Source: Orbaceae bacterium BiB
Lineage (GTDB): Bacteria > Pseudomonadota > Gammaproteobacteria > Enterobacterales > Orbaceae
NCBI GenBank assembly: GCA_036251205.1
Contig: CP133958.1
Span: 930,001-994,000, forward strand
Length of the DNA stretch: 64,000 nt
Direction of reading: 5' to 3'
In this document: positions 16,875-28,700 of the stretch, in pieces
Layout: each line of letters begins with the position of its first letter
Position numbering within the stretch: position 1 is the first letter of the stretch
The notes under the pieces: model-generated
What the model was told of the DNA's origin: nothing
Seen by the model: only the letters and a program-made list of their open reading frames with translations
Databases searched by the model: none
Program-made: the position numbers and the translations under genes

Positions 16875-17663
16875 TTAAATCATTTTTTCTTCAAATTGAA
16901 CAGGTGATAAATAGTTTAAATATGAATGTTTTCTTACTCGGTTATAGTAAACCTCAATGTACCACAAGATCATCGATTTAGCTTGTGCCATATTTTCTAG
17001 TTTGTGTCGGTAAATCCATTCTGTTTTTAAGGTATGGAAAAAGCTTTCAGCCACCGCATTATCCCAACAGTTACCTTTGCGACTCATACTACACGTTAAG
17101 CCATAAGCCGTTAATATAGCTTGGTAATCATCGGAACAATACTGGCCACCACGGTCACTATGAACAATCACTTTACTTGGATAGCCCCGATGAAGCAAAG
17201 CCATAGTTAAGGCTTGACAAACTAGCGAGCTTTCCATATGCGTATCCATCGCCCAGCCTATGATTTTACGAGAGTAGAGATCAAGTACAATCGCGAGGTA
17301 TAACCACTGTCCGTTCACTTTAATATAAGTTATATCGCATACCCAAGCTTGATTAGGTGTGTCCATGGTAAAGTGCCTATCTAAAATATTTTCAGCGACC
17401 GGTTTGTTGTGGTTACTGTGCGTTGTTTGTTTATACTTTTTGCGTTGTTTTGCTTTAAGGTGAAGCTTGTGCATTCGTCGACGAACTCGTTCACGTGATA
17501 AACAATAGCCTTCCTCCAAAAGTTCGACATGTAAACGCCGATAACCATAGAGATGCCGATGATCTTCAAATAGTGTTTCAATCTTTTTGTCAAGCTGCTG
17601 ATTAAACACTGTTCTCTGAGACGGTAATCGCTTTAAATAGGCATAGTAACCACTACTTGACAC
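16875..17663 (-). CDS. IS3-family OrfB (DDE transposase), copy 2
   Basis: A 262-aa protein with the same sequence as the OrfB at 4,594-5,382: WVCDITYIK, VHSDRGGQY and WDNAVAESF hold the D-D-E residues. The frame is -1 relative to orfA and open upstream to the A6-G run (17,758-17,766 region), so the active form should be OrfAB. This is the only copy of the pair with a complete orfA. Confidence 0.93.
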   Translation of the reverse strand: MSSSGYYAYLKRLPSQRTVFNQQLDKKIETLFEDHRHLYGYRRLHVELLEEGYCLSRERVRRRMHKLHLKAKQRKKYKQTTHSNHNKPVAENILDRHFTMDTPNQAWVCDITYIKVNGQWLYLAIVLDLYSRKIIGWAMDTHMESSLVCQALTMALLHRGYPSKVIVHSDRGGQYCSDDYQAILTAYGLTCSMSRKGNCWDNAVAESFFHTLKTEWIYRHKLENMAQAKSMILWYIEVYYNRVRKHSYLNYLSPVQFEEKMI

Positions 17664-17728
17664 GTCAAATAGATGAAATAAACGACGCTTAGATAGCGTG
17701 TTTTGCTTTTTAATAAATTCGTACCTTG

Positions 17729-18022
17729 CTATTTCAGGCTCGCAAAGTACTGAGCGGCCTTTTTTAGGATATCGATCTCCTTTTTACGTAGCTCAAGCTC
17801 TTTTTTCATCGCTTTATTTTGACGCTCAAGTTCGTGATAGTCTGGTTTTTTATTTGATTTTATCGCTTGATGGGTTGGTTTATTCATCGTTTGGTACATC
17901 CAATTACAAAATGTTTTGTAATTTATACCTAAATCATTGGCTGTTTGTCGATAAGTTTGTTCGCTATTTAGGGCTAAATTGATCGCTTCTTGTTTAAATT
18001 GGGGATCGTATTTTTTACTCAT
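17729..18022 (-). CDS. IS3-family OrfA, copy 2
   Basis: A 97-aa protein: an HTH domain (residues ~8-45, with TYRQTANDLGINYKTFCNWM) and a C-terminal Lys/Glu-rich coiled coil ending KKAAQYFASLK. The slippery AAAAAAG lies a few codons before its stop. AAAAGGAGTCTCAA upstream gives a good ribosome-binding site. Confidence 0.92.
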   Translation of the reverse strand: MSKKYDPQFKQEAINLALNSEQTYRQTANDLGINYKTFCNWMYQTMNKPTHQAIKSNKKPDYHELERQNKAMKKELELRKKEIDILKKAAQYFASLK

Positions 18023-18075
18023 TTGAGACTCCTTTTTTGTTACTAAAAAGTCTCCACTAAACTAGGAGCACATCA

Positions 18076-18312
18076 AATTTATATCAGCATGGTAAGTCAC
18101 GTAGTGAGCTAATAGCCGAATATGATCTCACACCATCGGCATTAGATCGTTGGATTGCTCAAGCCACGCAAAGTGGTTCATTCAAAACAAAAGATAATCG
18201 TAGTCTAGAGGAGCAGGAATTAATTGCTCTACGCAAAGAGCTTAAGCAGCTTCGTATGGAAAACGATATCCTAAAGCAAGCCGCACTGATAATGGGACGA
18301 AAATCGCAGTGA
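18076..18312 (+). pseudogene. IS3-family OrfA, 5'-truncated
   Basis: Translation from the junction gives NLYQHGKSRSELIAEYDLT, then the recognition helix PSALDRWIAQA and the zipper-like LRKELKQLRMENDILKQAALIMGRK, ending in TGA at 18,310. The protein lacks its first ~10-20 residues and start codon. The stop overlaps the orfB GTG (GTGA). Confidence 0.85.
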
Positions 18313-19151
18313 TCCAAGCTTGCCGACATCGCTACTCGTTGCAGTGGTTATGTAGATGCTTAGGTATATCAAGGCATTATTTTTATTATCAGTGCAAAAA
18401 AAATGCGTATCAAAGAAGATTAAAATACGCCCAACAGATCTTAACGATTTTTAATGGTAGTTATCAGTCTTACGGAACAAGAAGAATACGGCAAGCACTG
18501 TTAACTGAAGGGATAAGCGTCTCTCGTCGTTATGTTGCAAAAGTGATGAAATCATTATCGCTAAAGTCAAAATACACCCAAAAATGTTACAAAAACAATA
18601 ACAAAAACGTTAATTCCGTTACTATAAATAATGTATTGCAACGAAATTTTACAGTAGGAATGAAAGCCACCGTGATTGTTGCTGATTTGACTTATATAAA
18701 GGTCGGTAAAAAATGGAATTACCTTTGCGTATTACTTGATCTTTCAGCACGAAAAATCGCAGGCTATCGTGTTGGACAACATAAAACAGCAGAGCTTGTT
18801 ATGTCAGCATTAAGCCAAATTAAAGCGCCTTTATCGTCAATTGCGTTATTTCATTCCGATAGAGGAAAAGAATTTGATAATCAATTGCTTGATGGATGTT
18901 TTGACCTGTTTGGGATCACCCGTTCACTAAGCAATAAGGGATGTCCTTACGATAATGCCGTGTCAGAAGCAACATTTAAGACAATTAAAACTGAGTTTGT
19001 AAAAAATACAACGTTTAGCAATACTAGGGAGCTACAACAGCGTTTCTCTGCTTATGCGTATTGGTATAATTATAAACGATTACATTCGTCATTGGGATAT
19101 ATGACGCCTGTTGCATTTAATAAACAGCTCCCCCTTAATTTAGTTGTATGA
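18309..19151 (+). CDS. IS3-family OrfB (IS150-group-like DDE transposase)
   Basis: A 280-aa protein. The N-terminal region resembles HTH_21 (YQSYGTRRIRQALLTEG). The catalytic core is intact: VADLTYIKVGKKW (Asp), FHSDRGKEF (Asp) and YDNAVSEATFKTIKTEF (Glu). It is different from the other OrfB proteins in the window. With its partner orfA truncated it is probably not mobile. Confidence 0.88.
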   Translation: MIQACRHRYSLQWLCRCLGISRHYFYYQCKKNAYQRRLKYAQQILTIFNGSYQSYGTRRIRQALLTEGISVSRRYVAKVMKSLSLKSKYTQKCYKNNNKNVNSVTINNVLQRNFTVGMKATVIVADLTYIKVGKKWNYLCVLLDLSARKIAGYRVGQHKTAELVMSALSQIKAPLSSIALFHSDRGKEFDNQLLDGCFDLFGITRSLSNKGCPYDNAVSEATFKTIKTEFVKNTTFSNTRELQQRFSAYAYWYNYKRLHSSLGYMTPVAFNKQLPLNLVV

Positions 19152-19159
19152 AAATGTGT

Positions 19160-19546
19160 AGACATTCCAATACTTTTCCTTATCTTTTTAATAAATCGTT
19201 TAGCTGCTTTACTGTCTCTTTTTTCTTGAACTAACACATCAATGGTTTGACCATCTTGATCAACGGCTCACCACAAATAGACACGTTTACCGTTAATTTT
19301 ACAAAATACCTCATCCATATAAACATAATCACCATAGCGCTTAACTTTTTTAATTCGTTTTGCATAAAGTTTACCGAATTTAATACACCAATAACGAATG
19401 GATTCATACGTAACAGCTATCCCTTTTTTCATCATGATGAGTTCAATATCACGATAACTTAATGTAAAGCGATAATATAACCAGACACAATGGCTAATAA
19501 TAGATGCGGGATAACGATGGCGTTGATAGATTTTATTAGTATTCAT
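19160..19546 (-). pseudogene. IS6-family transposase, truncated and with an in-frame stop
   Basis: The product starts MNTNKIYQRHRYPASIISHC and contains LSYRDIELIMMKKGI (HTH), YGDYVYMDEVFCKINGKRVY (first catalytic Asp) and then a TGA where the family has Trp (YLW-stop, then AVDQDGQTIDVLV). After about 30 more residues (AAKRFIKKIRKSIGM) the sequence is lost, so the second Asp and the Glu are missing. Clearly dead. Confidence 0.85.
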
Positions 19547-19586
19547 CTGTATGATTGTACAAAAGATAAGTTAATTTGACAGTACC
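19160..19586 (-). mobile_element. IS6-family element remnant
   Basis: The right terminus is intact (minus strand GGTACTGTCAAATTAACTT, starting at 19,586), followed by the 5' part of an IS6-type transposase gene. The other half of the element is missing where it meets the IS150-like remnant. It is the reference that identifies the related ends at 12,934, 13,830 and 13,897. Confidence 0.75.
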
Positions 19587-19604
19587 ACATCACCTTATTA
19601 AATA

Positions 19605-19632
19605 AAAGAACTCGCTAAAAAGCGAGTTCTTT
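19605..19632 (-). terminator. Rho-independent terminator of the adhesin gene
   Basis: A 12-bp perfect stem (AAAGAACTCGCT / AGCGAGTTCTTT) with a 4-base loop; on the minus strand it is followed by TTATTT. It lies 70 bases past the adhesin stop codon. Confidence 0.85.
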
Positions 19633-19701
19633 ATCAGCAATATGAGGACTATCTATTTAATAGTCATTCTTTTGCTCACTCATTTTAAATAAAAATATCT
19701 A

Positions 19702-22700
19702 TTAGAATTGGTATTTTAAACCAATATTAGCACTATAATTTTGAGAATTATTTTGTCCTTGTCGATAATTAATTTCACCAGAAACTGTGAAATTATTTTT
19801 TATTTGTGTCGTAACACCAACTTTACTTTCTAACATAAAACCAGCTTTATCTGAAGATACTGAAGCATCATCAAATTGTACTGTTGAACGAGTATTGTCA
19901 TACCATAAGTTTACGCCAACATAAGGTTTAATATTACCTTGCATTGGGTAGAAATAAGATCCAACACGATAAACAGTATTTCCTTTTACTGATTGATCAA
20001 TATTCGTTCCTGAATGGTCTGTATGATTATCAATACTATAATGTAAATAACTAATTTGAGCCTGAGGTTCAAATACCCAATTATCGTTTAATGCAATTGG
20101 ATACCCACCTTGTAAAGTATAGCTAAACACATTAGATTTATATTTATCTTCATCATTACCTTGAGTACTTACTCGGTTATTATAATGTCCATAAGAAAGA
20201 TAATAATCAACAAATGGACTTAATGGATTATCACCGTCAAAGAACCAAGAACCATAAATACCAAATGTATTACCATTTACACTACCATCACCATCAGAAC
20301 CGGTATTACGATTATTTGATGACGATTTAGCATATGTTGTACCTGTCATAACACCAAATACAAATGCACTACGATTATCAACGTCATCATTATAGAAGGT
20401 GTGATCAATACCAATTACTGAAGAATATTCATTATAATGGTATTTAATTTGACCTCCAGCAGCTTCCCCTCTAGAGCGACCAGCAGTATTAATCATCCAT
20501 ACAGAGTTAGAATCATCACTATCACCCTTAGCGATTCGATCCATCGATCTTAAACCGCCAGCGCCTCCTGCTAATGCTCCTGATGGTTTAGCACCAAAGC
20601 TTGGAAGTAATGACTTACCAATAGCGTCCATATTCGCAATATATTGACCAAAGTCAGCACGAATATCTTTATACGATGTTAAGTACCAATCTTGATCAGT
20701 GCTATCACGATTTAATAAGTACTCATAAGCACCTTTAACAACAACATTATCCAGCACAAAAGCATCAACATCAGAGCTATTAGTATCGATAATTTTGATA
20801 CCTTTCTTGCTTGTTGAACCACCTTCACCTGAACCAATATCTGTAATATGAATAGCTGTTGATCCACTAGCATGACCAGAAATGACCAACTTATCCACTA
20901 CACTTGTTTCATCGTCGCCAAGATCTGTATTCATAAAAATAGTTGACTTATCAGAACCAGTATAATCGCCATTTATGGTTAGCATGTTTCCGGCTGTTTT
21001 TTCCGCGCCAATATTAATGTTGCTGTGATTATCTAAGTTATTATTAATTGTAAAGTTAGCTATTGTTGAATCAGAAAGTTCTCTTGATTTAGCAATTGCA
21101 TTATTTACAACATTTAAAGTACCAAAGTTAATTACATTACCATTAACGGTACCTGCTCCATTTAATGCTGCACCTTCTTTAATTGTAATATCACCAGCAT
21201 CAATGCCACCTAAAGTAACACCTTTATTTATCCATAATGCTCCGGCATTTATATCTGTTTTACCGGTATAAGTATTTGATTCATTGAAAGTTAATGTTCC
21301 ATTACCTTCTTTTTCCAGCTGACCTGTACCGCTAATAGAATTATTTAAAATTTCATCTTTATTTAAATTAAATAAAAGATTACCCTCATTTTTAATAGCT
21401 GCACTACCTAATTGGTTGACCGAGGTTGAAGTTAAATGACCTTTATCAGCAATATCAATGATTCCATTAAAATTACTATTATTACCTACTAAAGCAATAT
21501 TTGCATTGACGTTAACAGAGCCATCACCACTTAATGTATTAGCAATACTATTATCACTATTTAGGTTAAAGTTACCTGATAATGAAATATTACCTACACC
21601 TAATGAACCTTGATCATTTAAGGTGATAGAAGCAGTATCATTAACGATTACATTTGCAGTTAATAAATCATTCGCGCCAGAAATAATTAATGCACCATTT
21701 TGAATAGATAATTCACCCGCTCCTATCAATCCATTAGTCGCAGTAGAACTACCACCATTCAATAGTGTTAACGAACCAGCATTCAGATCAAGTGTCGAAT
21801 TATTCGTTAATTTACCAATAGTTTGAGTCATACCGTTAAGATCTGTTTTAGCATTTTCATTAATTACTAATTCAGAAGTATTACCTAGTGTATTATTTGT
21901 ACCTAGTTTTAATATACCAGAGCGAACATCAGTTACGCCAGTATAGCTATTATCAGCATTTTCAATAGTTATAATCGTATTTTGATTTTCACCTTGTATT
22001 GCTAAATCGCCAGTACCCTCAACTTTCGCGGTTAAATGACTTGATCCTAAGTTATTCCGATTTTCTATTGATTCGAGAATAAGTGCATCTTTACCTTGCC
22101 CTTTAAGATTTAAGCCGACCAATCCATAACTGACATGGAGACCATCGACTGCTTCACCTGTTGTTAATTTGTAGTTAAAATACCCATCTGCTGAAATTAC
22201 ATCACTACCATTATTGATCATATTTTGGTGCTGATTTTCAGGTAATTCCTGACCATTAGCACCTTTCAATTCAAGATTGCTTACCGAACCAGTTACATTG
22301 CCAGCCTTAACTAACTCAAGGAACTCTTCTCCTTGGTCAAGCTGTAAAACTGTATTCCCAGAAATATCTGGATGTACATCAACAGGCAAATTAATAATTA
22401 CATTTGCCTTTCCAGATAAATCTAAATTATTTACTTCAATTGTACCTTCAGAGTTAAATATACCATTTTCTTCAGTGATATGATTAAACACTAATTTGCT
22501 ATCGTCACCATTCGTAGTTAGCGTATCTATTTTTTGAACACCATCACCTACATTAATATTACTGCCTTTAGATAAAACTAAATTAGCATTAGTTAAGGCT
22601 GTAGTATTGTCGCCAGCTAAAGTAAACTCAGTATTATTTAAATTAACGGTACCCGCAAAGGCGTTACCCACATTACTACCAAAGTTAAAGGTATTATTAC

Positions 22701-25700
22701 TCGTATCAACTTGGATATTACCCGCACCCGTTAGGTTATTTGATAACGTAAAGTCACCTGTACTCGCTACCGATAATGTATCTTTCGATGAGGCGATATT
22801 TAACCCTGCAGCACTATTAAGCTGACCGTTCGACACCACAGCTAACGTTGAGCTGTTATTTAAGTTAATTTGGCCAGTAAATTCCGCTAAGTTATTGTTG
22901 CCCGTCTCCAGCGTCATGCTGCTGCCGGATAAACCTACGTTACCAGCACCACTAATCAAGTTCGCCAGTTTCGTTGTTTTACCACCATTAAAGCCATTTA
23001 ATAAGAATGTACTGCCACTGTTCGTGGTAACCGCACCCTTACCTAAGTTCGCCGTCGTACTTACATTTAATGTACTGTTACCATCTACCTTGTAAATACC
23101 CGCAAAGTCACTATTATTACCGGTTAAATTAACATTTGCTGCATTGTTAATGTTTATATTACCTGCACTACCTGCCACATTATTAGCAACATTACCTGTT
23201 ACGCCGGCTAAATTTAACGTTGAATCTTTACCCGATAAACTCACTCTCGCTTTATCGCTACCTAGGGCATTGACATTGTTTACCGTTAATGTACCTGCGT
23301 TACCAATCACTTGTGTACCGCTAAACTGACTATTATTACCCGTTAACGTAACTCCCGCATTGGTCGTCACAGTGCCCGCACCCGTTAATGTATTGGCTAA
23401 GCTATTATCAATATTGAGTGTTAATTTACCGCCCACCGCTACACTGCTACTGCCCAGTGTGCCTTTATCACTTAATACCACTTCACCCGCATCATTAATC
23501 GTGGTTGTGCCCGCAAGCTTATTGTTCGCACCACTTACCGCAAAGCTACCACTGTTAACCGTTAACTGACCGTTACCAGTTAAACCACCCGTCGCTGTTG
23601 AACTGCCACCATTTAATACTAAGTTACCGCCCGTGATATCAACCACGCCACTGTTCGCTGTACTATTACTTACGGTTAACGTACCGTTATTTAACTCAAT
23701 TTTACCGCTATTCGCTAGGCTACCCACCGTCTGTGCATGGCCACCTAAATTTAAGCCAGACTCTTCATTAACCGTTAAGCCACTCGTTGCACCTAAACTT
23801 CCATCTGCTCCTAAGCTTACTGTTCCACCACTGACTGAGGTAGTTCCTGTATAACTATTACTGCTATTAGCAACCGTTAAACCTTTCTCATCCGTCGTTA
23901 ATGCTAAATTACCGCTACCACTAACCGCCGCTGTTAACGTTTTACTCGCTGCGCTGCTACTATCAACCGTTAAGGTTTTTCCCGCTAAAATATCTAATCC
24001 ACTTAATGCATAGTCAACACCCAATCCATTATCGTTGGTTAATGCATAGCCATAAGTCGCATCTGCAACGACTTCTCCAGCCTGGCTGACTGTGTGATTA
24101 ACTAAGGAAGCTAAACTATTACCATCTAAATCTTCTAAAATAATTTTGCCTAAATCAATATCACCCTCTTTGGACGTATTGACTAATTTATGGTTTGCAC
24201 CGGCACTTTGATCCAATAGATTTAGTGAATTATCCACATTACTATTAGGGATTTCATTTACATTGATTTGTATAGTCGTATCTTTACTAACGGTCAAGCT
24301 ATCTGTATTAATAACACCATCACCATTAAAACCAATCGTTCCGCCATTTAAGACTAAGTTACCAATTGCCTCTTCACTACTCACAGTAGTTTTACTACCT
24401 TCAGATAAACTTAACGTTGCATCAGTTAAAGCAGCAGTATTGTCGCCAGCTAAAGTAAACTCAGTATTATTTAAATTAACGGTACCCGCAAAGGCGTTAC
24501 CCACATTACTACCAAAGTTAAAGGTATTATTACTCGTATCAACTTGGATATTACCCGCACCCGTTAGGTTATTTGATAACGTAAAGTCACCTGTACTCGC
24601 TACCGATAATGTATCTTTCGATGAGGCGATATTTAACCCTGCAGCACTATTAAGCTGACCGTTCGACACCACAGCTAACGTTGAGCTGTTATTTAAGTTA
24701 ATTTGGCCAGTAAATTCCGCTAAGTTATTGTTGCCCGTCTCCAGCGTCATGCTGCTGCCGGATAAACCTACGTTACCAGCACCACTAATCAAGTTCGCCA
24801 GTTTCGTTGTTTTACCACCATTAAAGCCATTTAATAAGAATGTACTGCCACTGTTCGTGGTAACCGCACCCTTACCTAAGTTCGCCGTCGTACTTACATT
24901 TAATGTACTGTTACCATCTACCTTGTAAATACCCGCAAAGTCACTATTATTACCGGTTAAATTAACATTTGCTGCATTGTTAATGTTTATATTACCTGCA
25001 CTACCTGCCACATTATTAGCAACATTACCTGTTACGCCGGCTAAATTTAACGTTGAATCTTTACCCGATAAACTCACTCTCGCTTTATCGCTACCTAGGG
25101 CATTGACATTGTTTACCGTTAATGTACCTGCGTTACCAATCACTTGTGTACCGCTAAACTGACTATTATTACCCGTTAACGTAACTCCCGCATTGGTCGT
25201 CACAGTGCCCGCACCCGTTAATGTATTGGCTAAGCTATTATCAATATTGAGTGTTAATTTACCGCCCACCGCTACACTGCTACTGCCCAGTGTGCCTTTA
25301 TCACTTAATACCACTTCACCCGCATCATTAATCGTGGTTGTGCCCGCAAGCTTATTGTTCGCACCACTTACCGCAAAGCTACCACTGTTAACCGTTAACT
25401 GACCGTTACCAGTTAAACCACCCGTCGCTGTTGAACTGCCACCATTTAATACTAAGTTACCGCCCGTGATATCAACCACGCCACTGTTCGCTGTACTATT
25501 ACTTACGGTTAACGTACCGTTATTTAACTCAATTTTACCGCTATTCGCTAGGCTACCCACCGTCTGTGCATGGCCACCTAAATTTAAGCCAGACTCTTCA
25601 TTAACCGTTAAGCCACTCGTTGCACCTAAACTTCCATCTGCTCCTAAGCTTACTGTTCCACCACTGACTGAGGTAGTTCCTGTATAACTATTACTGCTAT

Positions 25701-28700
25701 TAGCAACCGTTAAACCTTTCTCATCCGTCGTTAATGCTAAATTACCGCTACCACTAACCGCCGCTGTTAACGTTTTACTCGCTGCGCTGCTACTATCAAC
25801 CGTTAAGGTTTTTCCCGCTAAAATATCTAATCCACTTAATGCATAGTCAATACCCAATCCATTATCGTTGGTTAATGCATAGCCATACGAGCCTTTTGCC
25901 ACGATTTCATTATTACTTATGATCGCCTGTTGTACGCTACTATCTAGGCTATTTCCTTGCAGATCTTGTAACGTTAATTTTGCTAAATCAAGCTCACTCT
26001 CACCTGACGCATTCACTAATTGATGATTAGCTCCTGCGTTTTGATCTAATAGATTTAACGTGCTATCAACATCACCACCAGAGATATCATCTGTTTTAAC
26101 CTGAACTATACTATTATTATCGACAGAGAAATTATCGGTATTAATAACACCATCACCATTAAAACCAATCGTTCCGCCATTTAAGACTAAGTTACCAATT
26201 GCCTCTTCACTACTCACAGTAGTTTTACTACCTTCAGATAAACTTAACGTTGCATCAGTTAAAGCAGCAGTATTGTCGCCAGCTAAAGTAAACTCAGTAT
26301 TATTTAAATTAACGGTACCCGCAAAGGCGTTACCCACATTACTACCAAAGTTAAAGGTATTATTACTCGTATCAACTTGGATATTACCCGCACCCGTTAG
26401 GTTATTTGATAACGTAAAGTCACCTGTACTCGCTACCGATAATGTATCTTTCGATGAGGCGATATTTAACCCTGCAGCACTATTAAGCTGACCGTTCGAC
26501 ACCACAGCTAACGTTGAGCTGTTATTTAAGTTAATTTGGCCAGTAAATTCCGCTAAGTTATTGTTGCCCGTCTCCAGCGTCATGCTGCTGCCGGATAAAC
26601 CTACGTTACCAGCACCACTAATCAAGTTCGCCAGTTTCGTTGTTTTACCACCATTAAAGCCATTTAATAAGAATGTACTGCCACTGTTCGTGGTAACCGC
26701 ACCCTTACCTAAGTTCGCCGTCGTACTTACATTTAATGTACTGTTACCATCTACCTTGTAAATACCCGCAAAGTCACTATTATTACCGGTTAAATTAACA
26801 TTTGCTGCATTGTTAATGTTTATATTACCTGCACTACCTGCCACATTATTAGCAACATTACCTGTTACGCCGGCTAAATTTAACGTTGAATCTTTACCCG
26901 ATAAACTCACTCTCGCTTTATCGCTACCTAGGGCATTGACATTGTTTACCGTTAATGTACCTGCGTTACCAATCACTTGTGTACCGCTAAACTGACTATT
27001 ATTACCCGTTAACGTAACTCCCGCATTGGTCGTCACAGTGCCCGCACCCGTTAATGTATTGGCTAAGCTATTATCAATATTGAGTGTTAATTTACCGCCC
27101 ACCGCTACACTGCTACTGCCCAGTGTGCCTTTATCACTTAATACCACTTCACCCGCATCATTAATCGTGGTTGTGCCCGCAAGCTTATTGTTCGCACCAC
27201 TTACCGCAAAGCTACCACTGTTAACCGTTAACTGACCGTTACCAGTTAAACCACCCGTCGCTGTTGAACTGCCACCATTTAATACTAAGTTACCGCCCGT
27301 GATATCAACCACGCCACTGTTCGCTGTACTATTACTTACGGTTAACGTACCGTTATTTAACTCAATTTTACCGCTATTCGCTAGGCTACCCACCGTCTGT
27401 GCATGGCCACCTAAATTTAAGCCAGACTCTTCATTAACCGTTAAGCCACTCGTTGCACCTAAACTTCCATCTGCTCCTAAGCTTACTGTTCCACCACTGA
27501 CTGAGGTAGTTCCTGTATAACTATTACTGCTATTAGCAACCGTTAAACCTTTCTCATCCGTCGTTAATGCTAAATTACCGCTACCACTAACCGCCGCTGT
27601 TAACGTTTTACTCGCTGCGCCGCTACTATCAACCGTTAAGGTTTTTCCCGCTAAAATATCTAATCCACTTAATGCATAGTTAACACCCAATCCATTATCG
27701 TTGGTTAATGCATAGCCATACGAGCCTTTTGCCACGGTTTCATTATTACTTATGATCGCCTGTTGCACGCTACTATCTAGGCTATTTCCTTGCAGATCTT
27801 GTAACGTTAATTTTGCTAAATCAAGCTCACTCTCACCTGACGCATTCACTAATTGATGATTAGCTCCTGCGTTTTGATCTAATAGATTTAAATTATCACC
27901 ACTTACAACATCGCTAGAATCAATCTGTATAGTACTGTCGTTATTAACCGTTAAATTACCGGTATTAACCTGAGCAGTATTGCTATTAAAGGATAAATTA
28001 CCGCCATTTAAAGATAAGTTACCCACTGATTCGCTTGCCGCTACTGTTGTTTTACTACCACTCGATAAGCTTAATGTACCTTTCGCTAAATTATTTTTAC
28101 CCGATAAGTTAAAGCCCGTATTTTTTAAATCAACGGTACCCGCAAAGGCGTTACCCACATTACTACCAAAGTTAAAGGTATTATTACTCGTATCAACTTG
28201 GATATTACCCGCACCCGTTAGGTTATTTGATAACGTAAAGTCACCTGTACTCGCTACCGATAATGTATCTTTCGATGAGGCGATATTTAACCCTGCAGCA
28301 CTATTAAGCTGACCGTTCGACACCACAGCTAACGTTGAGCTGTTATTTAAGTTAATTTGGCCAGTAAATTCCGCTAAGTTATTGTTGCCCGTCTCCAGCG
28401 TCATGCTGCTGCCGGATAAACCTACGTTACCAGCACCACTAATCAAGTTCGCCAGTTTCGTTGTTTTACCACCATTAAAGCCATTTAATAAGAATGTACT
28501 GCCACTGTTCGTGGTAACCGCACCCTTACCTAAGTTCGCCGTCGTACTTACATTTAATGTACTGTTACCATCTACCTTGTAAATACCCGCAAAGTCACTA
28601 TTATTACCGGTTAAATTAACATTTGCTGCATTGTTAATGTTTATATTACCTGCACTACCTGCCACATTATTAGCAACATTACCTGTTACGCCGGCTAAAT

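Larger units (their letters stand above)
16835..18075 (-). mobile_element. IS3-family element copy 2, complete (1,241 bp)
   Basis: The termini TGATCTGCCCACATTTTAG and, inverted from the right end, TGATGTGCTCCTAGTTTAG continue into AGTGGAGA on both sides, giving about 20 of 25 matching bases and TG...CA ends as in IS3. It holds orfA and orfB with an A6-G slip site. The flanks differ (GAT on the left, AAT on the right), so no target duplication exists: the left flank is an integrase gene and the right flank is a different IS. This points to recombination between IS copies after insertion. Confidence 0.92.
18076..19160 (+). mobile_element. IS3-family (IS150-group-like) element, left end deleted
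   Basis: The left terminus and the first part of orfA are missing where IS copy 2 abuts (18,075/18,076). orfB is complete. The right terminus is not defined; the sequence passes into an IS6-family remnant within about 20 bases of the orfB stop. The left part is not found on the other side of IS copy 2, so the junction is a deletion rather than a simple insertion. Confidence 0.8.

Noticed and set aside
16835-18075. A simple insertion with an ATC target duplication for IS copy 2
   Set aside because: The ATC is part of the inverted termini TGATC/TGATG, and the outer flanks do not match; rearrangement explains the junctions better.
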